NCBI GenBank assembly: GCA_023129715.1
Contig: JAGMBO010000031.1
Span: forward strand, 124,001 to 188,000
From: Candidatus Eiseniibacteriota bacterium
GTDB taxonomy: Bacteria; Eisenbacteria; RBG-16-71-46; CAIMUX01; WJJG01
DNA length: 64,000 bases
Direction: 5' to 3'
Part shown: positions 19,028 to 28,195 of the stretch, piece by piece
How the letters are laid out: every line of letters starts with the position of its first letter
Position numbering within the stretch: the stretch's first letter is position 1
Program-made: the position numbers and the translations under genes
The notes under the pieces: model-generated
What the model saw: only the letters and a program-made list of their open reading frames with translations
Told to the model about the DNA's origin: nothing
The model's database searches: none

Positions 19028-20143
19028 CTAGGTCGCAGATCCGCGCACCCGCTCATAGAGCTCCTCGTAATGGGGCACGATCGATTCGAGCGCGAAGCGC
19101 CGGCGAACGTCGGCGGCGGTCTCACGGCTCATTGCCTCCCAACGTTCACGACTCCCGAGCAGTGCGATCACCTGTTGCGCGGTGCAGGCGACATCGCCCA
19201 CCGGACAGAGCAGGCCCGTGCGGTCATGGTCGATGACTTCGGGCAAGCCGCCACCGGAGCTGGCGGCGACGGGTGTGCCGCACGACATCCCCTCGAGCGC
19301 GGCGAGGCCGAACGACTCGTACTCGCTGAGCAGGAAGTTCAGGTGCGCCGAGCGCATCATCTTGGGCACGTCATCGGCGGTGCTGGTGAAGGCCACCTTC
19401 CCGCAGAGATTGAGTTCGGAGACGAGTTCCTGCGCAAGTCCCTTCTCCGGCCCCTCGCCGAGGATCGTCAACCGCGCGGGGAGCTTCTTCTGTACCTCGT
19501 GGAAGACCCGCACGATGTCGGCGATGCGCTTGACCGGTCGCAGATTGCTGGCATGCAGGACGTGGAAGGGTTCGCCATCCCGTGGATAGGCTGCACGCCC
19601 CCGCAGGCTGAAGCGGACGGTATCGACGAAGTTGTAGATCACCTCGGGGACGCGGGGGAGTTGGAAGCGCTCCATCGTCTGGTCGCGGAGCCAGGTCGAG
19701 ACGGCGGTCAGGGCGTCGGATTCGATCATCGCATGGCGCGTCAGATCGAAGAACTCCGCGTGGCTGCCGACCAGCGTGATGTCGGTGCCATGCAGGGTGG
19801 TCACGATGCGCACCTTGTGCGGTTGGACCGTCTGTCGCGCGAGCAGCGCGGTGATGGCGTGGGGAATCGCATAGTGGGCATGGATGATGTCGATATCGTG
19901 ATTGCGGCAGATGCCGGCCAGCTTGTTGGCCAGCGACAGGTCGTGGGGGGGGAAGCGGAAGAGGGGATAGTCGGGAACTTGCAACAAGTGGAAGACGACG
20001 CCGGAGTCTGCGGCAAGTCTGTAGGGGCGCTTACATGCCGCCAGATGGACTTCATGGCCGCGGGTGACGAGGGCGGTTGCCAGCTCGGTGGCGACGATTC
20101 CGGATCCGCCCTGGGTAGGATGGCACGAAACGGCGATCTTCAC
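19028..20143 (-). CDS. bshA: N-acetyl-alpha-D-glucosaminyl L-malate synthase
   Basis: The 371-residue GT4 glycosyltransferase makes GlcNAc-malate, step one of bacillithiol synthesis. It has the family N-terminus KIAVSCHPTQGGSGIVATEL, DIIHAHYAIPHA, and the GT4 donor site SEYESFGLAALEGMSCGTPV with catalytic Glu. The GTG at 20143 follows GGGAGG by eight bases. It is the third gene of bshC-bshB1-bshA. A short tandem duplication separates it from bshB1. Confidence 0.93.
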   Translation of the reverse strand: MKIAVSCHPTQGGSGIVATELATALVTRGHEVHLAACKRPYRLAADSGVVFHLLQVPDYPLFRFPPHDLSLANKLAGICRNHDIDIIHAHYAIPHAITALLARQTVQPHKVRIVTTLHGTDITLVGSHAEFFDLTRHAMIESDALTAVSTWLRDQTMERFQLPRVPEVIYNFVDTVRFSLRGRAAYPRDGEPFHVLHASNLRPVKRIADIVRVFHEVQKKLPARLTILGEGPEKGLAQELVSELNLCGKVAFTSTADDVPKMMRSAHLNFLLSEYESFGLAALEGMSCGTPVAASSGGGLPEVIDHDRTGLLCPVGDVACTAQQVIALLGSRERWEAMSRETAADVRRRFALESIVPHYEELYERVRGSAT

Positions 20144-20160
20144 GCGGGGGGCCTCCCGTT

Positions 20161-20234
20161 CAATTCTCCGGCTGCGTGTTTGCGCTTCCTCGCTGCTCAG
20201 TTCTCCGGCTGCGTGTTTGCGGTTCCTTGCTGCT
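20161..20234. repeat. 37-bp tandem duplication across the bshB1 stop codon
   Basis: Units at 20161-20197 and 20198-20234 differ at three positions (shared TTCTCCGGCTGCGTGTTTGC). One unit encodes the last residues of BshB1; both end in AAYTGA on the coding strand, so the stop codon is duplicated. The second copy lies in the spacer in front of the bshA ribosome site. Confidence 0.85.
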
Positions 20235-20985
20235 CCCAGGTCTTGGATGAGTAGATCTTGGGAAACGGTGCATAGTGATCCACCGGATCGACCATCGGGA
20301 CGGTGCGGGTGACGATGAACGGCTCGCCGAAGCGCCGGCCGATCAGCTCGCCGAAGTGGCGGGCGCGCGCTTCGAGGGTTTTCAGGAACTCCGGTTGCGA
20401 GATGCCCGTCGGGGGTTCGGTGCTGCCCTGACGATAGAACTGGGATTCGAAGCAGCGAATCGCCTCCATCTTTCGCTCGTGAGAATCGCTGACATCGACG
20501 ACGAAGCTCGGCTCGAACGGCGTGTGGGCCATGAAGAAGAGCACTTCGTTGGGACGATAGGGATCTCCCTGGGCCGGGTACTTGGCGAGGCCGGCCGGAT
20601 ACATGATCGCCCGCACGAGGTGCCCCGCGGCGGCATGGTCGGGGTGCAGATCGTCCCAGTAGTGCGCCATGACCAACGTCGGACGCAGGCTGCGGATGAC
20701 CTCGATCAACTCCCGGCGGTTCGCGGCATTGTTCTCCAAGCGGCCATCGCCCAGGTCGAGGATGATTCGCTTCCGTGCGCCTAGGGCGGCGGCCGCCGCC
20801 TGAGCTTCTTGTGCGCGGCCTTCGGGCGTGCCGCGGGTTGCCATCTCCCCGCGGGTCAGATCGAGAATCGCGACCGACTTGCCGCGGGCGGCGAGCTGGG
20901 CGAGCGTGCCGCCGCAGATCATGTCGACATCGTCGGGGTGGGCCCCGATGGCGAGAACGTCTACTCTCGTCGCAGCATCTCTCAT
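20197..20985 (-). CDS. bshB1: N-acetylglucosaminyl-malate deacetylase
   Basis: The 262-residue LmbE/PIG-L fold zinc deacetylase removes acetate from GlcNAc-malate. It has the zinc and general-base motif IGAHPDDVDMICGG, HPDHAAAG with the third metal ligand, and the BshB1-typical HTPFEPSFVVDVS. It overlaps bshC by four bases (ATGA), so the two are coupled. The C-terminal TANTQPEN is part of the duplicated 37-bp unit. Confidence 0.92.
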   Translation of the reverse strand: MRDAATRVDVLAIGAHPDDVDMICGGTLAQLAARGKSVAILDLTRGEMATRGTPEGRAQEAQAAAAALGARKRIILDLGDGRLENNAANRRELIEVIRSLRPTLVMAHYWDDLHPDHAAAGHLVRAIMYPAGLAKYPAQGDPYRPNEVLFFMAHTPFEPSFVVDVSDSHERKMEAIRCFESQFYRQGSTEPPTGISQPEFLKTLEARARHFGELIGRRFGEPFIVTRTVPMVDPVDHYAPFPKIYSSKTWEQQGTANTQPEN

Positions 20986-22709
20986 CGCTTCTTCTCCTGC
21001 GGTCGGCCCGCAATCGCGACGACCTGGTGTTCGAGCGACAACGGATCGAGTGACTCGACCGACTCCCGCAGGAAATCGTCCCCATGCAAGTTGAGGAATT
21101 GGATCACATTGGCCACCCGTTCCTGCGGTTTGCCCTCGGGGAGGATCGCCGCGGCGATCTTCTCCAGCCGCTCCCGAGTGAGGCCGGCGGCCTCTTGCTG
21201 GTCCCGGTGCAGCTCCGCCACGATCCGTGCGGCGGCGCTCTCGATCGCCGTGCGACTCTTGCGCAGCCAGCGCGGGGGCTGATCGGTCGGGATTCTATCG
21301 ATGGCTGCAAGCAGGGTGCGGGCCTGCTCGTCGATTCGCGCGGCGTGCTCTAGTTGCGGGGAGGCCGCCTGCCTGTCCGGCGTTTGCTTCGGCGGCCCGT
21401 CCGCCGGGGCGTCGGGCAGGGCTTCCCCCGCGGCGACGGACAGGCTCACCCCCGAGACCTTCGCGGCACTCCCCGGCGCAGCCAGCAGCTCAGCCGCCCG
21501 GAAGATCTCGGCCATCGGCAGCCGGGCTCTCTCGGCGGCGCGGAGAATCGGCGGCTCGAGGAAAGTCGCCGAGATGCGCGGATGACGCAGGGAGGGAGCG
21601 GCGCCGATCACTGGATAGATCGGCTCGATCTGCCACAGGTAGGTGAGCTCCGAGGGTCCGGCCAGAGTTGCGAGCACCGGAAGGATGGCATCCTGGCAGA
21701 TCGGGCGCAGCGCCGCGCCGGGGGAGAAGCGCTGCGGCTGGCGCCGGATGCACTCCGCCGCACCGCGGATGGAGATGGTCTCTGCAGCGAGGCGGACCCG
21801 GCCATCTTCGATCGACACCGGCACCCGCTTACCTTCGTGCAACTCGAAGAAGCCGGGCTTCTCGAGGGGGGGCGTGAGTCCCTTCTCACGCACGGCTTGC
21901 GTTCCCGCCGAGAAGGCGGCGGTGACCTCTTCCCAACGTTCGACCAGTGCGGCGAGCACGGGCCCGGTCAACGGTCGCAAGGGAATCGGGTCGATCAGAC
22001 GCAATTCCCACGCGGCAAAGAGCTGGCTCATCAGGTCGCGGAAGGCGGTGCCATAGGTGCGGAAGTCGAGCTTGCTGATCCGTTCGAGGATTTCGGGCCT
22101 GAATTCGGTTTCCGGCAGAGAGTCTTCCAAGAAGGCGAGCAGGCGATCACGAGCTTCGGTGAGGTCGATGTCGCCCACCTGGGGCACTTGCCCGCGGGCC
22201 AGCTCTCCAGGGTAGTCGTGCACGAACTTCCGGCCGTTGACCGTGACGCGATTGACCTCGAGGACATCATGATCCTCACTGGCGATCCAGAAGAGCGGCA
22301 AGACCGGCCGCCCTCGAGCCGCGGACATCCGGCGGGCCATCGCGATCGCGGAGATCGCCTTGAGGATCGTATAGAGAGGTCCGGTCAACAGGCCCGCTTG
22401 CTGACCGGCAACGACATAGCTGGCGTCGGCCGGGGGAGTGGGGAGCGTCGGGTTCTGCCGGCCGATCTGCTCGGCCGCCGCCGCTCGATCGAAGAGATTC
22501 GAGTGACTCACGTGGCCGGCCCGTTTCTCGGTCAGAAGCGAGAATCCGAGCGCCTCGGGTCCTTCGTCGGCCAGGCGCGCCAGGATGCGGAACTCTCCAT
22601 GGGGTTCGAGCACCGCAACGGGGACGTTGGTGATGTGAAAACCCACAGATCCCATCGCGCCTCGCATTCCTGGTGACATCTCCGAAGGCGTGATCAAGCC
22701 GTCATCCAT
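20982..22709 (-). CDS. bshC: Putative cysteine ligase BshC
   Basis: The 575-residue protein performs the last step of bacillithiol synthesis by adding cysteine to GlcN-malate. It shows VVAGQQAGLLTGPLYTILK and PLFWIASEDHDVLEV, hallmarks of BshC, and a helical coiled C-terminus with NVIQFLNLHGDDFL. It is the first gene of the bsh set here. A Pro/Ala-rich insert around residue 435 makes it slightly longer than the usual length of about 540. Confidence 0.92.
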   Translation of the reverse strand: MDDGLITPSEMSPGMRGAMGSVGFHITNVPVAVLEPHGEFRILARLADEGPEALGFSLLTEKRAGHVSHSNLFDRAAAAEQIGRQNPTLPTPPADASYVVAGQQAGLLTGPLYTILKAISAIAMARRMSAARGRPVLPLFWIASEDHDVLEVNRVTVNGRKFVHDYPGELARGQVPQVGDIDLTEARDRLLAFLEDSLPETEFRPEILERISKLDFRTYGTAFRDLMSQLFAAWELRLIDPIPLRPLTGPVLAALVERWEEVTAAFSAGTQAVREKGLTPPLEKPGFFELHEGKRVPVSIEDGRVRLAAETISIRGAAECIRRQPQRFSPGAALRPICQDAILPVLATLAGPSELTYLWQIEPIYPVIGAAPSLRHPRISATFLEPPILRAAERARLPMAEIFRAAELLAAPGSAAKVSGVSLSVAAGEALPDAPADGPPKQTPDRQAASPQLEHAARIDEQARTLLAAIDRIPTDQPPRWLRKSRTAIESAAARIVAELHRDQQEAAGLTRERLEKIAAAILPEGKPQERVANVIQFLNLHGDDFLRESVESLDPLSLEHQVVAIAGRPQEKKR

Positions 22710-22733
22710 GTCCTCTAATCTTCGTCCTCGAGT

Positions 22734-23504
22734 CTACCTTCTCGAATCCGCGGGCTTGCGCGCCACGAGGATCATCCGTTGGGCATCGGCGGTGAGCGCC
22801 TCGCCGCGGAAGGACCCGAACAGGTGAACGTTCTCCAATCCTGCGTCCGTGGCCCAGCCGGCGATCTCCTCCGGCTCGAACAAGCGTACATCCTCGCGCA
22901 GGTGTTGTCTGCGGCCATCGTTCCAGCGGATCGCAATGTCTTTGTGGACGCGGTTCCCAGAGATGCGCCGACGCTGATGGATCTCGCAGTCCTCTGCCCG
23001 GCGCTCATCCTCGGGCACCAGACACCGCTCCAGATGCGCGCGGTGAATGTGGTCGATGAGCAGTTCCCCGCCCGGTTGGAGCACGCGGACCATCTCGCGG
23101 AGCGCCTGCACATTCTCGCGATCGGCGGCGAAGTAGCCGAAGCTGGTGAAGAGATTGACCACCAGACCGAAGCGATTGGAGAATGGCAGGGCGCGCATGT
23201 CTCCCCGCACCAGACGGCCGGCGAGGGGCGCGCGACGCCGGGCCCGCGCGAGCAACTCCGTCGAGAGATCGAGACCCCAGACCTGCAGGCCCATGCCGAT
23301 CAACGCCTCCGCGTGGCGCCCCGAGCCGCAGCCCAGGTCGAGGACCTCGGTCGCGCGATCGCGATAGCCCAGAAGAGCGACGAACTCAGCTGCCTCACGG
23401 GCCGCGGCGGCATCGTCGCGGTGGGGATAGAGGATCGGATAGAGGGAACCGAAGGCGATCCGGAACCACTCACCACTGCTCTCTTCTTCTCGTTTCACAC
23501 CCAC
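22734..23504 (-). CDS. Class I SAM-dependent methyltransferase
   Basis: The protein has about 256 residues. The GTG at 23504 follows AGGA; another GTG at 23498 is possible. The SAM site is EVLDLGCGSGRHAEAL, then VWGLDLS and RGDMRALPF, and the C-terminal part GWATDAGLENVHLFGSF fits small-molecule methyltransferases. It ends 24 bases before bshC and may be co-transcribed with it. The substrate is unknown. Confidence 0.8.
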   Translation of the reverse strand: MGVKREEESSGEWFRIAFGSLYPILYPHRDDAAAAREAAEFVALLGYRDRATEVLDLGCGSGRHAEALIGMGLQVWGLDLSTELLARARRRAPLAGRLVRGDMRALPFSNRFGLVVNLFTSFGYFAADRENVQALREMVRVLQPGGELLIDHIHRAHLERCLVPEDERRAEDCEIHQRRRISGNRVHKDIAIRWNDGRRQHLREDVRLFEPEEIAGWATDAGLENVHLFGSFRGEALTADAQRMILVARKPADSRR

Positions 23505-23639
23505 GACGATTCCTGCTCGGGTTCGCACCGGGGCGGCAGCCGGAAGACCGGTGATGCGGGCATGTGCTTCCGCTCCCGATCGCTTCTCTGCCCAGGATGC
23601 GACCGATGATAGCGCGACCCGGCACCGCGAGGCCAATGG

Positions 23640-26600
23640 CTAGTGCAGGCTCCACGCGCTCACCGGCACGGACTCCCGCGGCAGGCGGGGGCCTTCCCAG
23701 GAGAGCTGCAGCGCAGCCTCTCCCGACCTCTGGAAGTAGAGCAGGCGCACCGGATGCGTGCCCGGCAACAGTGCGACATTGTTACGGCGCTCCAGCTCCC
23801 CGCGGAGCCCATCACTGCCGACGATGCACTCGCCTCCGATCTCCAGCACGCTGCCGTCATCGGGGGCCAGGGAGAAGGTGTAGATGCCTTTGCGCGGCAC
23901 TTCCAGAAGTCCCTCGAAGACCAGCAGGAAGTTCTCGGGTCGCGCGAAGTCGGGGATGCCGACGGCCGGGACGATTGCCTCGCGCTGGGACGTCAGGTCC
24001 GCCGGGTCGGGCAGACTGTCCCACTCGCCCTCGTAGTAGTGGCAGCGCAATCCGGCCTGCAAGGCAGCTGCGCCGGAGGGGGGACGGGGAGCTTGGCGAA
24101 CAAAGGTCGCCTCAGCGACGTAGTCATTGTCCATCCCGTCGGTGAAGGCGCGCGCCTTGACCGACGTCGTCTCGGTCAACGTGATCGGTTCGGTGTAAAG
24201 GGGGGAGCCGGCCTGCGGGGGGCTGCCGTCGAGTGTGTAGTGGATCGTAGCATCGGGCACCGGCGTGCTCAGAGTGACCTGAGTCACGTCGATGAAGTCC
24301 CACCGCGGAGCATGAATCCCGACATAGATCCTCTGAGTCGGTGCGATGATCGGTTGCGTCGGGCGCGCGACATCGTTGGGATTGCGGCCGGCGGTGACAG
24401 CGAGAATGCGCACCCGGTCGTCGTTGGGCAACACGACAGTACTGGTCTCGTGCGGCAGTTCGATCGTATAACGGAAGAGATTCGTCGCGACGTAGGGTTC
24501 CGTTTGGCCAAGTCCATCGTGACGATGGGTCCCGACCCACGCAACCGTCGCGGGCTTGAGGTATGCCGGGGCGATCCGCGCGGGATCGGTGATGCGCCGA
24601 TCGCCTTGCACACGGCTGTTCCACTGACCGATCGGCTCGGACCAGTCCTGGATCCAGAGATCGGTGGTGTAGTTCTCGACGAAGCGCGGCTCGATGGTGA
24701 AGGTGGCCATCCGATCGCCATCGATCGCGGCGGCGAGCAGATAGAGGCGATCGAACTCACCCTGCGGAATGGCGATGCGCTGTTCCTGGCAGGCGACCAT
24801 GTTCGCCCAACCCGGCTTGCGCGGCCCGGTGCGGAAGGCGACACCCTGACGGGAGAGAATGCCCGGCAGCAGATCGCCGTCGAGGCTATGGCCCCGCCCA
24901 TCGAAGTCCCCATCGGTGGGATCGTTCGCATTGCTGATCCCGTCGACATTGAAGGGCAGAGCGACCGGAACCATCTCCGCCCGATCGAGCAGCTTCGCCG
25001 GCGCTTCCAGACGCAGCGCTAGAGTGCGTGGCTGATAGGCTCCGAGGGAGAGGCGGATCGCGCCGTGTTGCAGCGCCGCCGGTCCCGCCACGGTGCCCTC
25101 GCCCGAGGGGGGGCTTGCCAATGATTCCTCGGCGCCGTTGATCTCACGGAATGTGGCCACCGGAGCTGCGAAGCGCACCAAGACCTCATCCACCGGCTGC
25201 CCGGCGATCTCCTGCAGACGGATGACGATCTCGTCACCCTCTTCGGCGAGCTTCAGCGCCCGCACCGCGACGGTCGGGGGCGAGACCTCCACGAATGAGA
25301 ATCGCTTACCGAGCCAACCTCGATGGGAGGGCACCTGGAATGCCCGGAGCGGTTGATTGAGGCGCTCCGCTTCCCAGGGGACCGCCCCCTCGCGCCAGTC
25401 TCCGGTGTGGCCGCAGAGGGCAAAGGTCGTGTGGTGCCGGCCGAAGTCCTGAGTCTCTTGATCGCGGAGCCGATCCCACCGTTCGTTCACGGCGGGCGTA
25501 CGGACGAGGGTCAGGCGCAGTGTGCGCTCATCGGGACGGTCCCAGCCGTAGCGTGACTCGTTGAGGATCGCCACCCCATAGGTGCCGTCGCGGTCGGTGA
25601 GATCGGCCCACCGCTGGGCCGGGACCTCGTAGAGCTCCGGCCGGTTGACGGGACGTTCGATCGTTCCCAGGCGCAGATCATACGTGGTCGTTTCATTCGC
25701 AACCGCGAGGGGGAACGCAGCCTTGACCAGGGCGCCCGGTGTGCGCCAATCGATCTCATTGGCGATCACCACCTGGTTCCCCGCATCGCCCGCGGCCAGG
25801 GAGATGCGCTGGCGGAACGTCGAACCGGCGGTGCGTCGCTCGACCTCGAGGGTGACCCGTGCGGGACCATCCTCGAGCACGTTGATCGTGGCCGGGCGAC
25901 CGACGAGATGCCGCGGCGCCGCCATCAGGTCGGCATAGTCGATTTCCCTCGCGGGCCATTCCTCCGGTCGATCGGTGATGATCTGCAGTTGCAGGGGGCC
26001 CGAGAGCAACTCGCGCCCGGCGCTCTTGTCGTAGATCGAGACAATGTCTCCCGCCCTGTCGAGCCCGACGCGATAGCGGTGATTCTCCAGCATCGAGCGG
26101 TCGGCCCGCAGCCCGGTGTTGTGGGGATTCGGGATGTGGGAGCCGCGGAGTTGATAGAGCGCGAAGCCGAACGGAGGAGCCTGGGCGAGGAAGACGACCT
26201 CGACGCGGCCATCGTCGAGCGGCCGCGACTGGGCCGGGATCTCGCGGTCATCGTAGTCGTAGATGCGCACCTCGCGGGGGATGCCCTGGGGGAACCGCAC
26301 CTGTGCGACCACGATGTCCTCGCGCGGGATCGAAAGCGGGTTGTAGACGAGCAGACCCTGGCCATTGCGCACCTGCGTATCCATCGCCCGGCTCACCGCC
26401 CCGGCGCTGGCGCGCAGGACCTCGGCGAACTGATTCATCGAGATCAGCTGGTCGTTCCAGGAGAAGACGTAGGCCTCCGGAATGCTCGTTCCGTTCAGGT
26501 CGTCATGGAACTGGTGCCAGAGGAAACGTTTCCAAGCTTCGTGCAACGTTGCGTGGGGATAGCGCTGCGCCCCCAGCCAGTGCGCCATGACCGCGGCGGG

Positions 26601-27653
26601 CTCAGCGGCGGAGGCGAGCAGCTCGTTCTTGCGGTTCCAGCGCTTCATCGCTGCCTGGGAGGTGTAGGCCCCCACGCCCTGGTCGGTGATCCTCAGTTCG
26701 CCGCGATAGTTGGGCAGGCGATCGAGTGATCCCAAGGGGATCCCCGGTCGCAGGCCGATCGCGAGATCACCCTTCAAGGAGCGGGTCAGATCGCGCGCAA
26801 GCTGATCGGAGGCGGCGGGCCGCACGACGAGCGGGCCGGCACCGTTGAGGCTGCGTTCCATCCAGGAGACCGAGGCCTCCGATGGTGCCCCGCCGCGATC
26901 TCCGGTGCCGAAGTACGTGTATCCGATCGAGTGGCCGGACCGGACCGTCTGTTCTTCGATGGCCGCGATCCAGGTCGAGTCGCTGCTCAGGTCATGGTCG
27001 AGGCCGGTGGCGTAGGGACCCGGGTCGAGCGCGGCAATGAGGCGCGAACCATCGACGCCTTCCCAGAGTCCGATGTCGAAGGGCATTCCGGCGGCTGCGG
27101 TTCGGGGGAGCCTCTGCGTCGAGAAGCCGAGCAGCCCGCAATGGGCGGCGACCGCCGGCAGGCTGAAGGCGAAGCCGAAACCGTCGGGCAGAAAGACGTC
27201 CCGGCTCACCTGCCCGAATTCTCGCTGGAAGAATCCGTTGCCATAGAGCGCGTGCCGGATGAGCGACTCGGGCGCGGGAATGTTGACATCGACGGCATCG
27301 AGCCAACTGCCGGCCACCTTCCAGCGCCCGGCGGCGACATAGGCCTTCAGGCGGCGATAGTGCTCGGGGTAGTACTCCTTGATCAAACCGTAGCGGAAGG
27401 CGCCCTCGAAGTTGAAGACGTAACCGGGGTAGCGATCCAACAGGGCGAAGTTGCGCTCGAGGGTTGTTGGGATGCAGTCGCGGATGACGTCTTGGATCGT
27501 CCAGCGCCCCTGTGTATCGAGATGTGCGGTGGCCACGAGATAGAGCGTCGGCTCGGTGGGGGATGCAAGATCCGATTCCTGGGCCCTGCCGCCGGCCGCG
27601 AGCGCCACGACGAGGAGGGTCACACTCGCGCAGATTCTGACGGCCAAGCGCAT
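23640..27653 (-). CDS. Secreted GH38 alpha-mannosidase-like enzyme with chitobiase-like and PA14 domains
   Basis: The 1337-residue protein has a signal peptide (to about residue 24). The GH38 catalytic part has ATAHLDTQGRW (His44, Asp46 zinc site), LPDGFGFAFSLP with nucleophile Asp157, and WHQFHDDLNGTSI. A beta-sandwich region follows. Near residue 1120-1200, ATIHYTLDGSPP marks a chitobiase C-terminal-like domain. The end is a PA14 domain (GIYTFSLAPDDGSVLEIGG). It probably trims mannose from extracellular glycans; the two terminal domains are likely carbohydrate binding. The ATG follows GGAGGAAGAAGC. Confidence 0.88.
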   Translation of the reverse strand: MRLAVRICASVTLLVVALAAGGRAQESDLASPTEPTLYLVATAHLDTQGRWTIQDVIRDCIPTTLERNFALLDRYPGYVFNFEGAFRYGLIKEYYPEHYRRLKAYVAAGRWKVAGSWLDAVDVNIPAPESLIRHALYGNGFFQREFGQVSRDVFLPDGFGFAFSLPAVAAHCGLLGFSTQRLPRTAAAGMPFDIGLWEGVDGSRLIAALDPGPYATGLDHDLSSDSTWIAAIEEQTVRSGHSIGYTYFGTGDRGGAPSEASVSWMERSLNGAGPLVVRPAASDQLARDLTRSLKGDLAIGLRPGIPLGSLDRLPNYRGELRITDQGVGAYTSQAAMKRWNRKNELLASAAEPAAVMAHWLGAQRYPHATLHEAWKRFLWHQFHDDLNGTSIPEAYVFSWNDQLISMNQFAEVLRASAGAVSRAMDTQVRNGQGLLVYNPLSIPREDIVVAQVRFPQGIPREVRIYDYDDREIPAQSRPLDDGRVEVVFLAQAPPFGFALYQLRGSHIPNPHNTGLRADRSMLENHRYRVGLDRAGDIVSIYDKSAGRELLSGPLQLQIITDRPEEWPAREIDYADLMAAPRHLVGRPATINVLEDGPARVTLEVERRTAGSTFRQRISLAAGDAGNQVVIANEIDWRTPGALVKAAFPLAVANETTTYDLRLGTIERPVNRPELYEVPAQRWADLTDRDGTYGVAILNESRYGWDRPDERTLRLTLVRTPAVNERWDRLRDQETQDFGRHHTTFALCGHTGDWREGAVPWEAERLNQPLRAFQVPSHRGWLGKRFSFVEVSPPTVAVRALKLAEEGDEIVIRLQEIAGQPVDEVLVRFAAPVATFREINGAEESLASPPSGEGTVAGPAALQHGAIRLSLGAYQPRTLALRLEAPAKLLDRAEMVPVALPFNVDGISNANDPTDGDFDGRGHSLDGDLLPGILSRQGVAFRTGPRKPGWANMVACQEQRIAIPQGEFDRLYLLAAAIDGDRMATFTIEPRFVENYTTDLWIQDWSEPIGQWNSRVQGDRRITDPARIAPAYLKPATVAWVGTHRHDGLGQTEPYVATNLFRYTIELPHETSTVVLPNDDRVRILAVTAGRNPNDVARPTQPIIAPTQRIYVGIHAPRWDFIDVTQVTLSTPVPDATIHYTLDGSPPQAGSPLYTEPITLTETTSVKARAFTDGMDNDYVAEATFVRQAPRPPSGAAALQAGLRCHYYEGEWDSLPDPADLTSQREAIVPAVGIPDFARPENFLLVFEGLLEVPRKGIYTFSLAPDDGSVLEIGGECIVGSDGLRGELERRNNVALLPGTHPVRLLYFQRSGEAALQLSWEGPRLPRESVPVSAWSLH

Positions 27654-27760
27654 GCTTCTTCCTCCTTGGTCTTCCGGACGTATGGCAGGAGGTCGGGCCC
27701 AGCATACGGCTTGGCCCGCCTCCCTACAGCATAGACCTAACCCGCCAGGGGTGGAGACAG

Positions 27761-27860
27761 GGAGCCCCGTCCCGCAGCCGCCGTGGGGCCGCCCAGGGGC
27801 AAGGCCCCCGGAGCCCCGTCCCGCGGCCGCCGTGCCTGCCCCAGGGGCAAGGTCCCCGGA
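27761..27860. repeat. 49-bp tandem repeat, two copies
   Basis: Copies begin at 27761 and 27810 (GGAGCCCCGTCCCGC, then CCAGGGGCAAGG). It lies in the 27654-28195 spacer between the divergent GH38 and kinase genes, which otherwise holds only the next repeat and no convincing gene. Confidence 0.75.
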
Positions 27861-28035
27861 TCCGGCACCCGTCCCTAGCGCGGTCCCGAGACTGCCACGC
27901 CTCGCCCCCCCACATCGTAACAGATTTATCTGGTTGATGTTACGGCCGGGAAGCAGGTTTTCTCATGCGAAGAGCTCACGGTCTCGCCGGCGGATGCGCG
28001 AGGGGCGCCGACCGGCAGGGGGCAGAGCCGCTGGG

Positions 28036-28125
28036 GCTGGCGGGCAGTGGCGATCGGGGCTCGCGGGCGGCGGCACTGGGGCTGGCGGGCAGCGGCGATC
28101 GGGGCTCGCGGGCGGCGGCACTGGG
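28036..28125. repeat. 45-bp tandem repeat, two copies
   Basis: Units at 28036-28080 and 28081-28125 differ at a single position (GCTGGCGGGCAG, then CGATCGGGGCTCGCGGG). The pair sits upstream of the kinase gene and in no recognised coding frame. Confidence 0.85.
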
Positions 28126-28195
28126 TAAGGCTGTGAGGCCGGCGACCGATAATCATTAGAGAGTAAGAATGTGCGCAGGCAGAGGGGGGAGAAGC

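Noticed and set aside
18896-20254. Long plus-strand frame of about 450 codons
   Set aside because: It lies antisense to bshA, has no motif, and is a GC-rich shadow.
21354-22676. Long plus-strand frame opposite bshC
   Set aside because: bshC motifs on the other strand are clear; the plus-strand product is low-complexity Arg/Gly-rich.
23643-25022. Plus-strand frame of about 460 codons opposite the GH38 gene
   Set aside because: The GH38, chitobiase-like and PA14 motifs are all on the minus strand; no ribosome site on plus.
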